The position numbers were made by a program, and so were the translations under genes. Under the pieces are notes generated by a model. That model did not search any database. It was not told the DNA's origin and saw only the letters and a list, made by a program, of their open reading frames with translations. A stretch of 51,790 nt of DNA, from contig AZYB01000005.1 of the NCBI GenBank assembly GCA_000513055.1, positions 1-51,790 of the forward strand, read 5' to 3'. Positions 41,001 to 49,660 of this stretch are shown here, one piece after another (positions within the stretch are counted from its first letter, which is position 1; each line of letters starts with the position of its first letter). The DNA is from an alpha proteobacterium SCGC AAA288-N07. Lineage in GTDB: Bacteria > Pseudomonadota > Alphaproteobacteria > Pelagibacterales > Pelagibacteraceae.

Positions 41001-41062
41001 ATTTCTATGATTTCAACGCTTTCGAAATCACCAATATCAGGAACGGATATTTCTGTTGCCAT
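38006..41062 (-). CDS. aceE: Pyruvate dehydrogenase E1 (homodimeric AceE type) with N-terminal lipoyl domain
   Basis: N-term VVTLESDKSSVEVPSPFTGKI lipoyl motif; E1 motifs ERRIRSLIRWNAAAMV, GHIGTFASAATLYDVG, FLGDGEMDEPES. Confidence 0.95.
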   Translation of the reverse strand: MATEISVPDIGDFESVEIIEILIKPGDTINKNDPVVTLESDKSSVEVPSPFTGKISALKVKIGDKVSKGSVLALIDDKETKVEEQSSKQEKEETKPLVLKEDDLFPETEKIIKDAESTILQKPKEKLPQKVYARLNGADIDPTETQEWLDSLTAVVAKDGTDRAHYLLKKLIDEAYKEGSNRPLTRITPYINTIPQESEVKSPGDQNIERRIRSLIRWNAAAMVVKANKKNPELGGHIGTFASAATLYDVGMNHFWRAKNNKFRGDLIYFQGHSAPGMYARAFLEGRLTAKQLSNFRQEVDGEGLSSYPHPWLMPKFWQFPIVSMGLGSIMSIYQARFTKYLINRGLLKEENRKIWTFLGDGEMDEPESLGAIGLASREKLDNLIFVINCNLQRLDGPVRGNGKIIQELEGIFRGAGWNVIKVIWGSYWDPLLTKDKTGLLIKRMDECVDGEYQAFKAKGGAYVREKFFGKYPKLKDLVSTMTDNDVWKLNRGGHDPHKVYAAYDAAMKTKGKPTVILAKTIKGYGMGKSGESINTTHQQKKLDEEDLLYYRDRFDIPLTDKQVKNVVFYKPDEKSDEIKYIKERRMKLGGNLPERTSYAKSIKKPSRDIFENMLKSSGGREMSTTMALVRMLTNLLRDKNIAPRLVPIIPDEARTFGMEGFFQKIGIYAHEGQKYEPVDSEQLSSYREDKKGQVLEEGITEAGAMSSWIAAGTAYTNHDLEMIPIYLFYSMFGFQRVMDFAWAAGDAQTRGFLIGATSGRTTLAGEGLQHQDGHSHLLASTIPNCVSYDPTFSYELAIILREGLKRMHDNQENIFYYITVMNENYKHPKMPYDCEKGILKGMYLFKEFRNKGKIKIQLLGSGTILREMIAAAEILSKEYNVDSDVWSVTSFNELRKDGMEVERKNLLNPGNKAEKSYIEKCLAKREGPIIAASDYIRSYSDQIRPYISKAFYSFGTDGYGRSDTRKKLREFFEVDKEHIVTYALSALAKEQLIASKDAVRAMKKYKIDKDKPIPTVL

Positions 41063-41146
41063 TGCTAGTTAAATTACAGTTTTTGTTGATTTAATTCTAC
41101 CACAATTTAATCTTTTTTCAGCCATTCAAATATTGACACTACAGCA

Positions 41147-41287
41147 ATGACTTTAATTTTAAAAAACTTAGAAAAATTATTAGAACCTAAGCATAGTAAT
41201 TTAGATGCTAAATTTTGGGTTCAAAAACTAATTCTAAAAAAATATTTTAAAAAAAATAAAAAAATACTTTCTATACACGTGCATTAA
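41147..41287 (+). CDS. Possible small basic protein (46 aa)
   Basis: ATG-TAA ORF MTLILKNLEKLLEPKHSNLDAKFWVQKLILKKYFKKNKKILSIHVH; no clear SD. Confidence 0.3.
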   Translation: MTLILKNLEKLLEPKHSNLDAKFWVQKLILKKYFKKNKKILSIHVH

Positions 41288-41353
41288 TATTAATAACTAA
41301 TTTCGCATAAAGACTCTTTAAATAGGACAAATTTTTTGATAAAAAAACAATGG

Positions 41354-41430
41354 GCGCCTGTAGCTCAATTGGATAGAGCGCTTGGCTACGGACCAGGAGG
41401 TTCTGGGTTCAACTCCTAGCAGGCGCGCCA
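41354..41430 (+). tRNA. tRNA-Arg (anticodon ACG)
   Basis: GCGCCTG/CAGGCGC acceptor, anticodon loop CTACGGA between CTTGG/CCAGG, T arm CTGGGTTCAACTCCTAG, 3' GCCA. Confidence 0.93.
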
Positions 41431-41449
41431 AAAAATAAAGGTTTAGTAT

Positions 41450-41551
41450 ATGAATTTTAAATGGCTAACACATATTCCTTTGCAAAAAGCTGTCGTTTAT
41501 TTTTTTATCCTTATATTTCTTATTCTTTTATTTTTAGCGTTTATTTTTTAA
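41450..41551 (+). CDS. Small single-TM protein (33 aa)
   Basis: MNFKWLTHIPLQKAVVYFFILIFLILLFLAFIF, preceded by AAAGG. Confidence 0.5.
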   Translation: MNFKWLTHIPLQKAVVYFFILIFLILLFLAFIF

Positions 41552-41559
41552 ATTAGATT

Positions 41560-41958
41560 ATGAGTGAAGAATTTAAACAAATTAGTACCTCAAATGGTTT
41601 CATGAAACATAACGGTGGAGTTTTGTTCAGAACTATTTCTGAAAATGAATATGAATTTAAAACTAAAATTAATGAAAATCATCTAAATGCTGCAAAGATT
41701 ACTCATGGTGGTTTTATTGCAGCATTAACAGATGCTGGAGTTGGTACAGCAGCCCACAAGACAACAGGTGCAAACATATGCGTAACTATTTCTTTAGAAT
41801 TAAAGTTCATTTCTCAAGTTAAATTAGGCCAAGAATTAATAGGATTGGCTAAAGTTCAAAAAAAAACAAAATCATTAGTTTTTTTGACTTGTGAATTAAG
41901 GGCCGATGATAAAATTGTAGCAACTGCTTCGGGAGTTTGGAAAATAATCAAAAAATAG
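41560..41958 (+). CDS. PaaI-family hotdog thioesterase
   Basis: NAAKITHGGFIAALTDAGVGTAAHKTTG; VTISLELKFISQVKLG. Confidence 0.88.
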   Translation: MSEEFKQISTSNGFMKHNGGVLFRTISENEYEFKTKINENHLNAAKITHGGFIAALTDAGVGTAAHKTTGANICVTISLELKFISQVKLGQELIGLAKVQKKTKSLVFLTCELRADDKIVATASGVWKIIKK

Positions 41959-41965
41959 ATTATTT

Positions 41966-42361
41966 TTATATTTTAATTTCTAAGCCCTTATCCTGAATAT
42001 ATTTAAAATCATATTTTAAAGACAACTCTGCTTTGTGAAGTTCAATTCCCATATCAGCGGCATGCTGTAGTGTTGAAATAAATTTTTCTCTTATCAAAGT
42101 ATTGACAATTTCTATCGCCGTTTTACCTTTAATTTCTGCTATCATATCATTAACAGGTGAACTACCTAGCTTTGTAAATTTACAATATCCCACTCTTATA
42201 ATTTTATTTTTTTTATCGACAGCAATCAAAAAATATCCTTTTGGGTCCATTTTCCAATCTTTGATTCTGTGATACTTAGCAATTATTCTTTTTTTTATTT
42301 TTTTATTAATATTATACCACCTGCCTTTTATAATATTTTTATCTGTAAACTCTTTAGTCAT
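41966..42361 (-). CDS. Conserved hypothetical, possibly DUF4346-like
   Basis: DWKMDPKGYFLIAVDKKNKIIRVGYC; family assignment from memory only. Confidence 0.45.
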   Translation of the reverse strand: MTKEFTDKNIIKGRWYNINKKIKKRIIAKYHRIKDWKMDPKGYFLIAVDKKNKIIRVGYCKFTKLGSSPVNDMIAEIKGKTAIEIVNTLIREKFISTLQHAADMGIELHKAELSLKYDFKYIQDKGLEIKI

Positions 42362-42371
42362 TAGTCGTTGA

Positions 42372-44735
42372 TTATATTTTTTTATCTCTTTTATAATTTA
42401 AATAACCAAAACCAAACAAAATCAATAAAGAAAAAGGATGAACAATTGCTTTATTTGGTCTATCTAAAATTTCAGTTTTAAATTCACTAATTACATCGCC
42501 AGTTTCAACTCCTGATGTTTTTTCAAGACCATTCCATTTAAGTGTGTCTATGGTCATTCTTCCTTCTTTATCGACAAGATTAACCCCATATTCCTCTAAT
42601 GAGTAATTTTCCTTAAAGGTATCTTTGTTAATTACAAAAAGCTTATACCGGTCACCATATTCTGTTCGTCTCGTTACCCTTATATGAACATCTCTATCTG
42701 GCTTTAAATTAATAAATTGTAAATTATTTATTTGTAATTGAGCATATTCATAGTTTGGATAAAATTTATCAAGCACGTAGTCTGGCCTAAATAATGATAA
42801 TGATATTAAAATAAAAATTATTATTTCATACCATCGTAATTTATTTATAAACCAACCCTGTGTCGCAGCTGAAAAAACCAGTATAGCAATCAATGATGTT
42901 GTTATTACCATCAGACCGTGCCAAATACTTTTGATTCCGATAAGCAAAAGTTCACTGTTAAAAATAAAGACTATGGGAAGTATTCCTGTTCTTAGACTGT
43001 ACCAAAAAGCTTGAATACCTGTCTTGATAGGATCAGCTCTTGATATTGCTGCAGCTGCATAAGATGCTAAACCTACTGGTGGTGTAACATCAGCCATTAA
43101 GCCAAAATAGAAAACATATAAATGTACCGCTATTAAAGGAAAGACATAACCTGATGCAGCACCAACCTCAACAACAACATGTGCCATCAACGCTGCAACG
43201 ACAAGATAATTTGCCGTAGTTGGCAATCCCATTCCCAAAATAATACAAAGAACAGCAGTTAATGATAATAATATAATTACATTGTCCCCGGCAATTGCCT
43301 CAACAATTACAATTAAATTATTGCTTAATCCAGTGGAAGCTACCGCTCCAACAATGATCCCCGCTGTTGCAATGGCAATTGCAACATTAATCATATTAAT
43401 TGCTCCTTTTTCTAAACCTGCAATTATTTCATTGATACCAAGTTTTAATCCATTAAATCGGCTAAGATTATTTTTTTTTGCTGCCAATGCCTCTCTAACA
43501 AGAATAATAACCATTAAAGAAAGAATGGAGTAAAATACAGCCGATGCGGCTGTCCATCTTTCTATTAAAAGAAGATAAACCAAAATAAATATTGGAATTA
43601 AATAGTGAATTCCGCCTAAAAAAGTTTTTCCAAGTGGTGGAATTTCACTTTCAGGTAATCCTCTAATATTTAGTTTTACAGATTCAAGGTGTGAAATATA
43701 AAAAAGTGCAATGTAAGATATAACAGCCGGCAAGAATGCATGAGTAATGACTGTAAAATAAGAAATACCTAAAAGTTCTGCCATAACGAAAGCAGCTGCA
43801 CCCATAATGGGTGGCATTATTTGACCATTTACAGAAGCTGCAACTTCTATAGCACCTGCTTTAACTGCAGGAAGTCCAGATTTTTTCATAATGGGAATTG
43901 TAAAAGTTCCTGTGGTAACTGTATTGGCTACTGATGAACCTGAAATTAATCCTGTCAGTCCCGAAGCAAGAATAGCTGCTTTAGCAGGTCCTCCTCTCAT
44001 TTTTCCAACTAAGGCAAAAGCTAAATTTATAAAGTATTTACCTCCACCCGCTGTATCTAAAATTGCTCCAAATAAAACGAATAAAAAAATGAAACTAACT
44101 GAAACACTTATTGGAATTCCGAAAATTGCTTCTCCACCAAACCAATGATACCCAACTAATCTTGTGATCGATAAACCTTGATGCGAAATTAAATATGGCA
44201 TTGATTGACCAAAGATTGAAAAAAGTATGAAAATGAGCGCTATTGCTACCAAGGGAATTCCTATTGCTCTACGAGTGGCCTCTAATAATAAAATAATTCC
44301 GAGTGCTCCAATAATTAATTCATAGGGTATAACAAATGATCCAAATTCAATTTTTGCTAAAATTCCTTGACGATAAACCAAACCTTCATAATCAAAAAAA
44401 ATGTATAAGGTCACTAAAAGCGATATAAAAACCAAGACAAAATCTGAAGTTGATATTTTTGATTTTCTTTTTGATTTGAAAGTGGGATAAACCAAAAAAC
44501 ATAAAACCAATCCAAAAGCTAAATGTAATGATCTAGCAGGAACATCAATAATTTTACCAAAGTTTAAAATGTAGGGTAAAGGTGAAGCATACCATAGTTG
44601 AAATAGCGACCATGATATCGCAACAATGGCTACTAACTTTAAGTTCCAACTCTGAAGATTTCTTTTGGTACCGCTATTTTCGTCAAATTTATCTAGGTTA
44701 ACTGATTTGCTATCAATATCTTGATCAACACTCAT
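42372..44735 (-). CDS. TRAP transporter, fused 4TM/12TM permease (TAXI type)
   Basis: GQIMPPIMGAAAFVMAELLGISY; GMGLPTTANYLVVAALMAHVVV; adjacent to a TAXI receptor. Confidence 0.92.
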   Translation of the reverse strand: MSVDQDIDSKSVNLDKFDENSGTKRNLQSWNLKLVAIVAISWSLFQLWYASPLPYILNFGKIIDVPARSLHLAFGLVLCFLVYPTFKSKRKSKISTSDFVLVFISLLVTLYIFFDYEGLVYRQGILAKIEFGSFVIPYELIIGALGIILLLEATRRAIGIPLVAIALIFILFSIFGQSMPYLISHQGLSITRLVGYHWFGGEAIFGIPISVSVSFIFLFVLFGAILDTAGGGKYFINLAFALVGKMRGGPAKAAILASGLTGLISGSSVANTVTTGTFTIPIMKKSGLPAVKAGAIEVAASVNGQIMPPIMGAAAFVMAELLGISYFTVITHAFLPAVISYIALFYISHLESVKLNIRGLPESEIPPLGKTFLGGIHYLIPIFILVYLLLIERWTAASAVFYSILSLMVIILVREALAAKKNNLSRFNGLKLGINEIIAGLEKGAINMINVAIAIATAGIIVGAVASTGLSNNLIVIVEAIAGDNVIILLSLTAVLCIILGMGLPTTANYLVVAALMAHVVVEVGAASGYVFPLIAVHLYVFYFGLMADVTPPVGLASYAAAAISRADPIKTGIQAFWYSLRTGILPIVFIFNSELLLIGIKSIWHGLMVITTSLIAILVFSAATQGWFINKLRWYEIIIFILISLSLFRPDYVLDKFYPNYEYAQLQINNLQFINLKPDRDVHIRVTRRTEYGDRYKLFVINKDTFKENYSLEEYGVNLVDKEGRMTIDTLKWNGLEKTSGVETGDVISEFKTEILDRPNKAIVHPFSLLILFGFGYLNYKRDKKI

Positions 44736-44752
44736 TATAGGAGAATAAAAAA

Positions 44753-44780
44753 AAAGGCCCAGTTTATTAACTGGGCCTTT
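44753..44780 (-). terminator. Intercistronic terminator between TAXI receptor and permease
   Basis: Perfect 12-bp stem AAAGGCCCAGTT-TATT-AACTGGGCCTTT; T-run on the minus strand. Confidence 0.85.
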
Positions 44781-44793
44781 AAATTTCTAAGAC

Positions 44794-45793
44794 TTACATT
44801 AAGCCTGCTTCTTTATAGTATTTTATTGCTCCAGGATGTAATGGTGCAGATAAACCATCTACGATCATTTTCTTTGGATCAAGATTAGCGAATGCCGGAT
44901 GTTGTTTTCTAAAATCGTCTAAATTTTCAAAAACAGCTTTAACAACCGCATAAACTAGTTCGTCCGATACATCGGCGCTTGTTACAAATGAAGCCATAAC
45001 ACCAAAAGTTGTTACATCTTTTTTAGATGTTTTGTAAGTTCCTTTTGGAATTGTTGCCCATGCATAAAATGGATTGTCAGCAACTAATTTTTTTACAGCA
45101 TCTGTCTGTAAATCAATTATTTTTGCTCCACATCCATCTGTTGATTGTGCAACACCCGAGTTAGGTACACCAACTGTATATCCAAATGCATCTATTTTGC
45201 CGTCGCAAAGGGCACCTGATTGTTCTGATGAAGTTAGCTCAGATGTTCCTCCAAAAAAACTTGTGTCTACACCGTGGGCTTCCATTAAAACTTCGAAAGT
45301 TCCTCTTTGCCCTGAACCTGGATTTCCTATGTTGACTTTCTTGCCTTTCATAGAATTCCAATCTTTAATTTTAGATTTTTTTCCAACTATAATTTGAAAT
45401 GGTTCTGGATGAGCAGAAAATACAGCTCTTAAACCTTTGAAAGGTTTTACTTTGTCTGGTTTTGAACCATTGTACGCATGGTATTGCCAGTCGGACTGTG
45501 CTACACCAAATTGTAGTTCACCCTCCATAATTTGACCTATGTTGTAAGTAGATCCTCCTGTAGAAGGAGCTGAACATCTTAAAGCTTTGTCAGTTCCCTT
45601 TTTTTCTTCCATGTTCAGCGGATTGAATTTTTGCAACCATTTTACAAACGGCATTACCCACTTGAAAATACACTCCTGTCGGTCCACCCGTACCGATAGA
45701 AAAATACTCTGCTGATTTTGCAACGCTAGTTAAAGAAAACGATGCAACAAAAATCAGTAGAGAACTTGCTAAAGACGAAATTATTTTCTTCAT
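44794..45793 (-). pseudogene. TAXI-family TRAP solute-binding protein, frameshifted at A7 run (T7 on plus, 45599-45605)
   Basis: MKKIISSLASSLLIFVASFSLTSVAKSAEYFSIGTGGPTGVYFQVGNAVCKMV...HGRKKG then, after deleting one A, TDKALRCSAPSTGGSTYNIGQI... Confidence 0.88.
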
Positions 45794-45853
45794 ACTTTTT
45801 CCTCCATTAATGTTTTTTATGAAAATATCCTAACAATAAATTTAGAATGAGTC

Positions 45854-47527
45854 TTAAATATTTTCTGACCAATGTTTTAACTTTGAAACACCTTCAAGAA
45901 TATTTGGAGCAAATTTAGAGAGAATATCTTGATTTATTTCTTTACAACCTGAAGTATTATTTAGGAATTTTTCTCCGTCAAAATCGGTAAAACTCAATCT
46001 TGCTAGCATTTTATTTTCAGAAAATCCAAAATCACTGCCAGGCAGCAAAGCAACTCCAGTCTCATTTATGATATTTTTACACATTTCTGAAGAAGTTCGA
46101 AATTTATCATTAATAAATTCCGGCATTAAATAAAATCCTCCCTCGGGCTTGTTAATCAAAATTTTATTTGATTTTAGATTTTCATATACGTACATGCCTA
46201 CTTCTTTAAGAATTTTTTTAGTCCTATTAACATAATTGTCATGATCTTTGGCAAAGGCTGAAATAGCTGCATACTGAATAGGAGAACTTACAGAAGTAAA
46301 AGACTCACTAGCTAGTATTTTTAAAGAATTTTTTATATTATTTAAACTATCAGGAATGGCAAAAAAACCTAGGCGCCAGCCGCCAGCTCCACACCACTTA
46401 CTCAATCCAGTACTAATTATTGTTCCTTCAGGATTATACTTCGAAATTGAGTCACATTCATATATTTCTTCTGCATTTAAGAATTGATCAAAACTAAATA
46501 AAAATTTTCTATAAATATTAAATAATTCTTTTTTATTATATAAATTATTAGCGGCAGCCCATTCGTACAAGTTAAATTTAGTTTCATCATCTAAATCAAC
46601 AGAATCTGGATTTACAAGTAAATTGGAAGAGGATAAATATTGCCAAATATATTTGGTAGTTTTCATTGAAGGATCATATTGAAAATTACTATTAGTTATG
46701 TGGGATAAATAAAAGTTAAATAAATTTTTATCTGAAACTTCATCATCCGCTTCTTTAGAATATCCAAGTAAATAATTAATTTTTTTATTATAAAAATTAT
46801 CTATAGATATTTTTTCATTTAATAAATCATATTGTAATTGAGCTTCTGCAAGATTGTCATTCTTAATAAGACAATAAATTTTAAATTTTTGTAAATATTC
46901 ATCATTGGTTCCTTTATTAAAAAATTTAACTTTTGTGCAAGCATTGTTAATATCTGCTTCTGACAAATTTTCATTAATCAAATATTTTAATAGGTCTGTA
47001 TTATTTTCTAAATCAGGGTTTTTATGTAAAAACTCTTCCATGATATTAATTTTATCTTTTTTAATTAGCCATTCTACTTTGTAATCTAAAAAATCCGATG
47101 AGTTTATATTTTTTATAGGCAAATATGCATTTGTAAATAAAATTTTAATTAATAATTCTTCTGAATCTTTTGAAAGATTAATTTTTTCTATCTTTTTTAA
47201 TTGTTCCAATAATACTTTGCCATCTGATTCAGTCCAAATTTCTAAAGATAAGTCATTTTCTTCGGGATCAAAAAGACCATATACTTTTTTAAAATCTAAA
47301 TCTTCATTATTGCTTTGAAAAATTTCAGTTTCACCCATTGATGTTTGCTCAAATAAAGTTTTTTCTTCATCATCTAGATTCATTTGATTGGATTCAGTTG
47401 ATTCTATCTTTATTTCTGAATTGTCTTTCCAGATATCAACTGATTCTACTGCGATTGATTGTATTGAGAAGATTAATGTAAGTGGTAATTGAAATAATAT
47501 ACTATTTAATAACTTTGAAATTTTCAT
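45854..47527 (-). CDS. Chimeric ORF: secreted repeat-like protein N-terminal part plus C-terminal half of PLP aminotransferase
   Basis: Signal peptide MKISKLLNSILFQLPLTLIFSIQSIA...; from EEIYE onward NPEGTIISTGLSKWCGAGGWRLGFFAIP is class I aminotransferase PLP-lysine region; N-terminal half of the aminotransferase is missing. Confidence 0.75.
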   Translation of the reverse strand: MKISKLLNSILFQLPLTLIFSIQSIAVESVDIWKDNSEIKIESTESNQMNLDDEEKTLFEQTSMGETEIFQSNNEDLDFKKVYGLFDPEENDLSLEIWTESDGKVLLEQLKKIEKINLSKDSEELLIKILFTNAYLPIKNINSSDFLDYKVEWLIKKDKINIMEEFLHKNPDLENNTDLLKYLINENLSEADINNACTKVKFFNKGTNDEYLQKFKIYCLIKNDNLAEAQLQYDLLNEKISIDNFYNKKINYLLGYSKEADDEVSDKNLFNFYLSHITNSNFQYDPSMKTTKYIWQYLSSSNLLVNPDSVDLDDETKFNLYEWAAANNLYNKKELFNIYRKFLFSFDQFLNAEEIYECDSISKYNPEGTIISTGLSKWCGAGGWRLGFFAIPDSLNNIKNSLKILASESFTSVSSPIQYAAISAFAKDHDNYVNRTKKILKEVGMYVYENLKSNKILINKPEGGFYLMPEFINDKFRTSSEMCKNIINETGVALLPGSDFGFSENKMLARLSFTDFDGEKFLNNTSGCKEINQDILSKFAPNILEGVSKLKHWSENI

Positions 47528-47687
47528 TTGAAATTTTTTGCTTAATAATTTTATTTGGCGCTGGCAGATCTAAGTTACCAATTAAAAAAATAGTTATTAT
47601 TAATATTACAATGCAAATAAAAATTTTAACTAGTGGCTTTACTAGTTTTCCACCAAAGCCTCTTCTTGTTTTTCGATAAAATTGCAT
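47502..47687 (-). CDS. Small membrane protein (61 aa)
   Basis: MQFYRKTRRGFGGKLVKPLVKIFICIVILIITIFLIGNLDLPAPNKIIKQ...; overlaps the start of the next gene in operon-like fashion. Confidence 0.6.
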   Translation of the reverse strand: MQFYRKTRRGFGGKLVKPLVKIFICIVILIITIFLIGNLDLPAPNKIIKQKISNENFKVIK

Positions 47688-47766
47688 ATATTATTTTTAT
47701 TTGTATTTGTATTTGACAAAATAATTAAGACATAATTGTGAAAAATCAAACTTAAATTCTAAGAAA

Positions 47767-48282
47767 ATGAAGCTTAAGAAAAACCTGGTTTTACTGGGGA
47801 TGATGGGTGTTGGCAAAACTGGCATTGGAAAATATGTCGCTAAAAGATTAAAAACTAATTTTTTTGATATTGATAGACTTATTGAAAAAAAGAATGAAAT
47901 GAAAATTGCCGAAATATTTAAAGTAAAAGGAGAAGTCTTTTTCAGAAAGGAAGAAGAATTTGTAACAATAAAATATTTAAATAAAAAAAAAGGTTCTGTA
48001 ATATCCTTGGGCGGAGGAGGATTTATAAATGATAAAATTAGAAAAAAAGTTTTATCTGATTGTATTTCTATATGGTTGAATGTTAATTTAGAAATAATTC
48101 GCAAGAGATTAAAAAATAGCAAAAAAAGACCATTAATTAATAATAATAAACAGAACAATATAGATAAAATATTTATGGAAAGAAAAAAAATTTACTCCTT
48201 AGCTGATCACGAAATTAACTGTGACAATCTTAATTTAAATCAAATAAGTAATACAATTATCAAATTACATGAAAAGATTTAG
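47767..48282 (+). CDS. aroK: Shikimate kinase
   Basis: LVLLGMMGVGKTGIGKYVAKRL; VISLGGGGFIN; KRPLI. Confidence 0.95.
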   Translation: MKLKKNLVLLGMMGVGKTGIGKYVAKRLKTNFFDIDRLIEKKNEMKIAEIFKVKGEVFFRKEEEFVTIKYLNKKKGSVISLGGGGFINDKIRKKVLSDCISIWLNVNLEIIRKRLKNSKKRPLINNNKQNNIDKIFMERKKIYSLADHEINCDNLNLNQISNTIIKLHEKI

Positions 48283-49375
48283 AATTGTTATTAAGACTAA
48301 AAATAAAAATTATCCAATAATAATTGGTGAAAATATCTTAAACAAAACTGGAAATTTAATAAATACTCGAATTCCAAATTGTAAAAAAATTGCATTAATT
48401 TCAGATAGTAAGGTTCCAAAAAAAAATTTAATTCAAGTTAAGAATTCTATAAAAAATTTTGATAATTTTCATATTAAATTAAATACTAGTGAAAAAATAA
48501 AAAATTTTAAAACTGTCAATAAATTACTTAATAAAATATTGAAAAAAAATTTTCATAGAAACGATTGCATAATTGCATTAGGAGGTGGAATACTAGGAGA
48601 CATAACAGGTTTAACTGCAAGCTTGATTAAGAGAGGCATAAAATTTGTTAATATTCCAACAACCTTTTTATCTCAATTAGATTCATCTATAGGAGGTAAG
48701 ACAGGCATAAATTCAAAATATGGAAAAAATCTAATTGGTTCTTTTTACCAACCTGAAATGGTTATATCTGATATATCTACGTTAAATTCATTACCAAAAA
48801 GAGAAATTATTTGTGGATATGCAGAAATTTTAAAACATGCTTTAATTTTAGATAAAAAACTTTTTTTTTGGCTGCAAAAAAATGGAAAAAAAATATTAAA
48901 TTTAAACAACAAAATAGTTATTCAAAAGGCAATTTATCAAAGTTGTAAAATTAAAGCAAAAATAATTGAAAAAGATGAAAGAGAAAAAGGCTTGAGAATG
49001 ATTTTAAATTTTGGGCATACATTTGGTCATGCTTTTGAAGCCGCAACTAATTTTTCTAATAAAATAAATCATGGTGAATCAGTTCTATTGGGCATGATAT
49101 GTGCTGCTGAATTTTCTTTTAAAAATAAAATATTAAAAAATAAAGAATTAAACTTAATCAAACATCATTACTCTATGCTAAATTTACCAAATAAAGTTAA
49201 AGATTATTTTAAAAAAAAAGACGTTAAAAATATAATTCAATTTATGAAATCTGATAAAAAAAATACTGATTCAAAAATAAAATTAATATTGATTAGTAAA
49301 ATTGGAAAAACCTTAAAATCAAAAAGTGTTGGGGAATTTATTTTAAAAAATTATTTAAACTCAAAATTTCTTTAA
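48269..49375 (+). CDS. aroB: 3-dehydroquinate synthase
   Basis: IALGGGILGDITGLTASLIKRGIKFVNIPTTFLSQLDSSIGGKTGIN; NFGHTFGHAFEAAT. Confidence 0.96.
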   Translation: MKRFRIVIKTKNKNYPIIIGENILNKTGNLINTRIPNCKKIALISDSKVPKKNLIQVKNSIKNFDNFHIKLNTSEKIKNFKTVNKLLNKILKKNFHRNDCIIALGGGILGDITGLTASLIKRGIKFVNIPTTFLSQLDSSIGGKTGINSKYGKNLIGSFYQPEMVISDISTLNSLPKREIICGYAEILKHALILDKKLFFWLQKNGKKILNLNNKIVIQKAIYQSCKIKAKIIEKDEREKGLRMILNFGHTFGHAFEAATNFSNKINHGESVLLGMICAAEFSFKNKILKNKELNLIKHHYSMLNLPNKVKDYFKKKDVKNIIQFMKSDKKNTDSKIKLILISKIGKTLKSKSVGEFILKNYLNSKFL

Positions 49376-49378
49376 GAA

Positions 49379-49639
49379 TTAATTTATAATTATTTGCAAA
49401 GAATGAATATTTTCATATATTTCGTCTTTCAAAATATCGTGAATTTTCCTGTTTGCTTCAATAGAACTTGTTTTTTTTAATTCTGGTGAATCTATTGTTA
49501 ACTTTATATGAAATTTTTTTTTATCGAAATTTTTATGTTTTCTATGTAAGAAGGACCTGTCTTCTATTTTAATATTATTAATTTTAATTTTTTTTGTCAA
49601 TTTTTCTTTTAAAATTTTTATTAAGCCATTAATCTCCAT
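49379..49639 (-). CDS. bolA: BolA-family protein
   Basis: HFHIKLTIDSP-like region KKFHIKLTIDSPELKKTSSIEANRKIHDILKDEI..IHSLQI; start set at MEINGL. Confidence 0.75.
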   Translation of the reverse strand: MEINGLIKILKEKLTKKIKINNIKIEDRSFLHRKHKNFDKKKFHIKLTIDSPELKKTSSIEANRKIHDILKDEIYENIHSLQIIIN

Positions 49640-49660
49640 TAATGTTACAATGTATACAAA

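Noticed and set aside
43282-45397. Plus-strand ORFs 43282-43533, 43891-44148, 45074-45397
   Set aside because: Antisense to TRAP permease/receptor genes; no independent support.
47697-48158. Minus-strand ORF of 153 aa opposite aroK
   Set aside because: Hydrophobic shadow ORF of a well-supported aroK.
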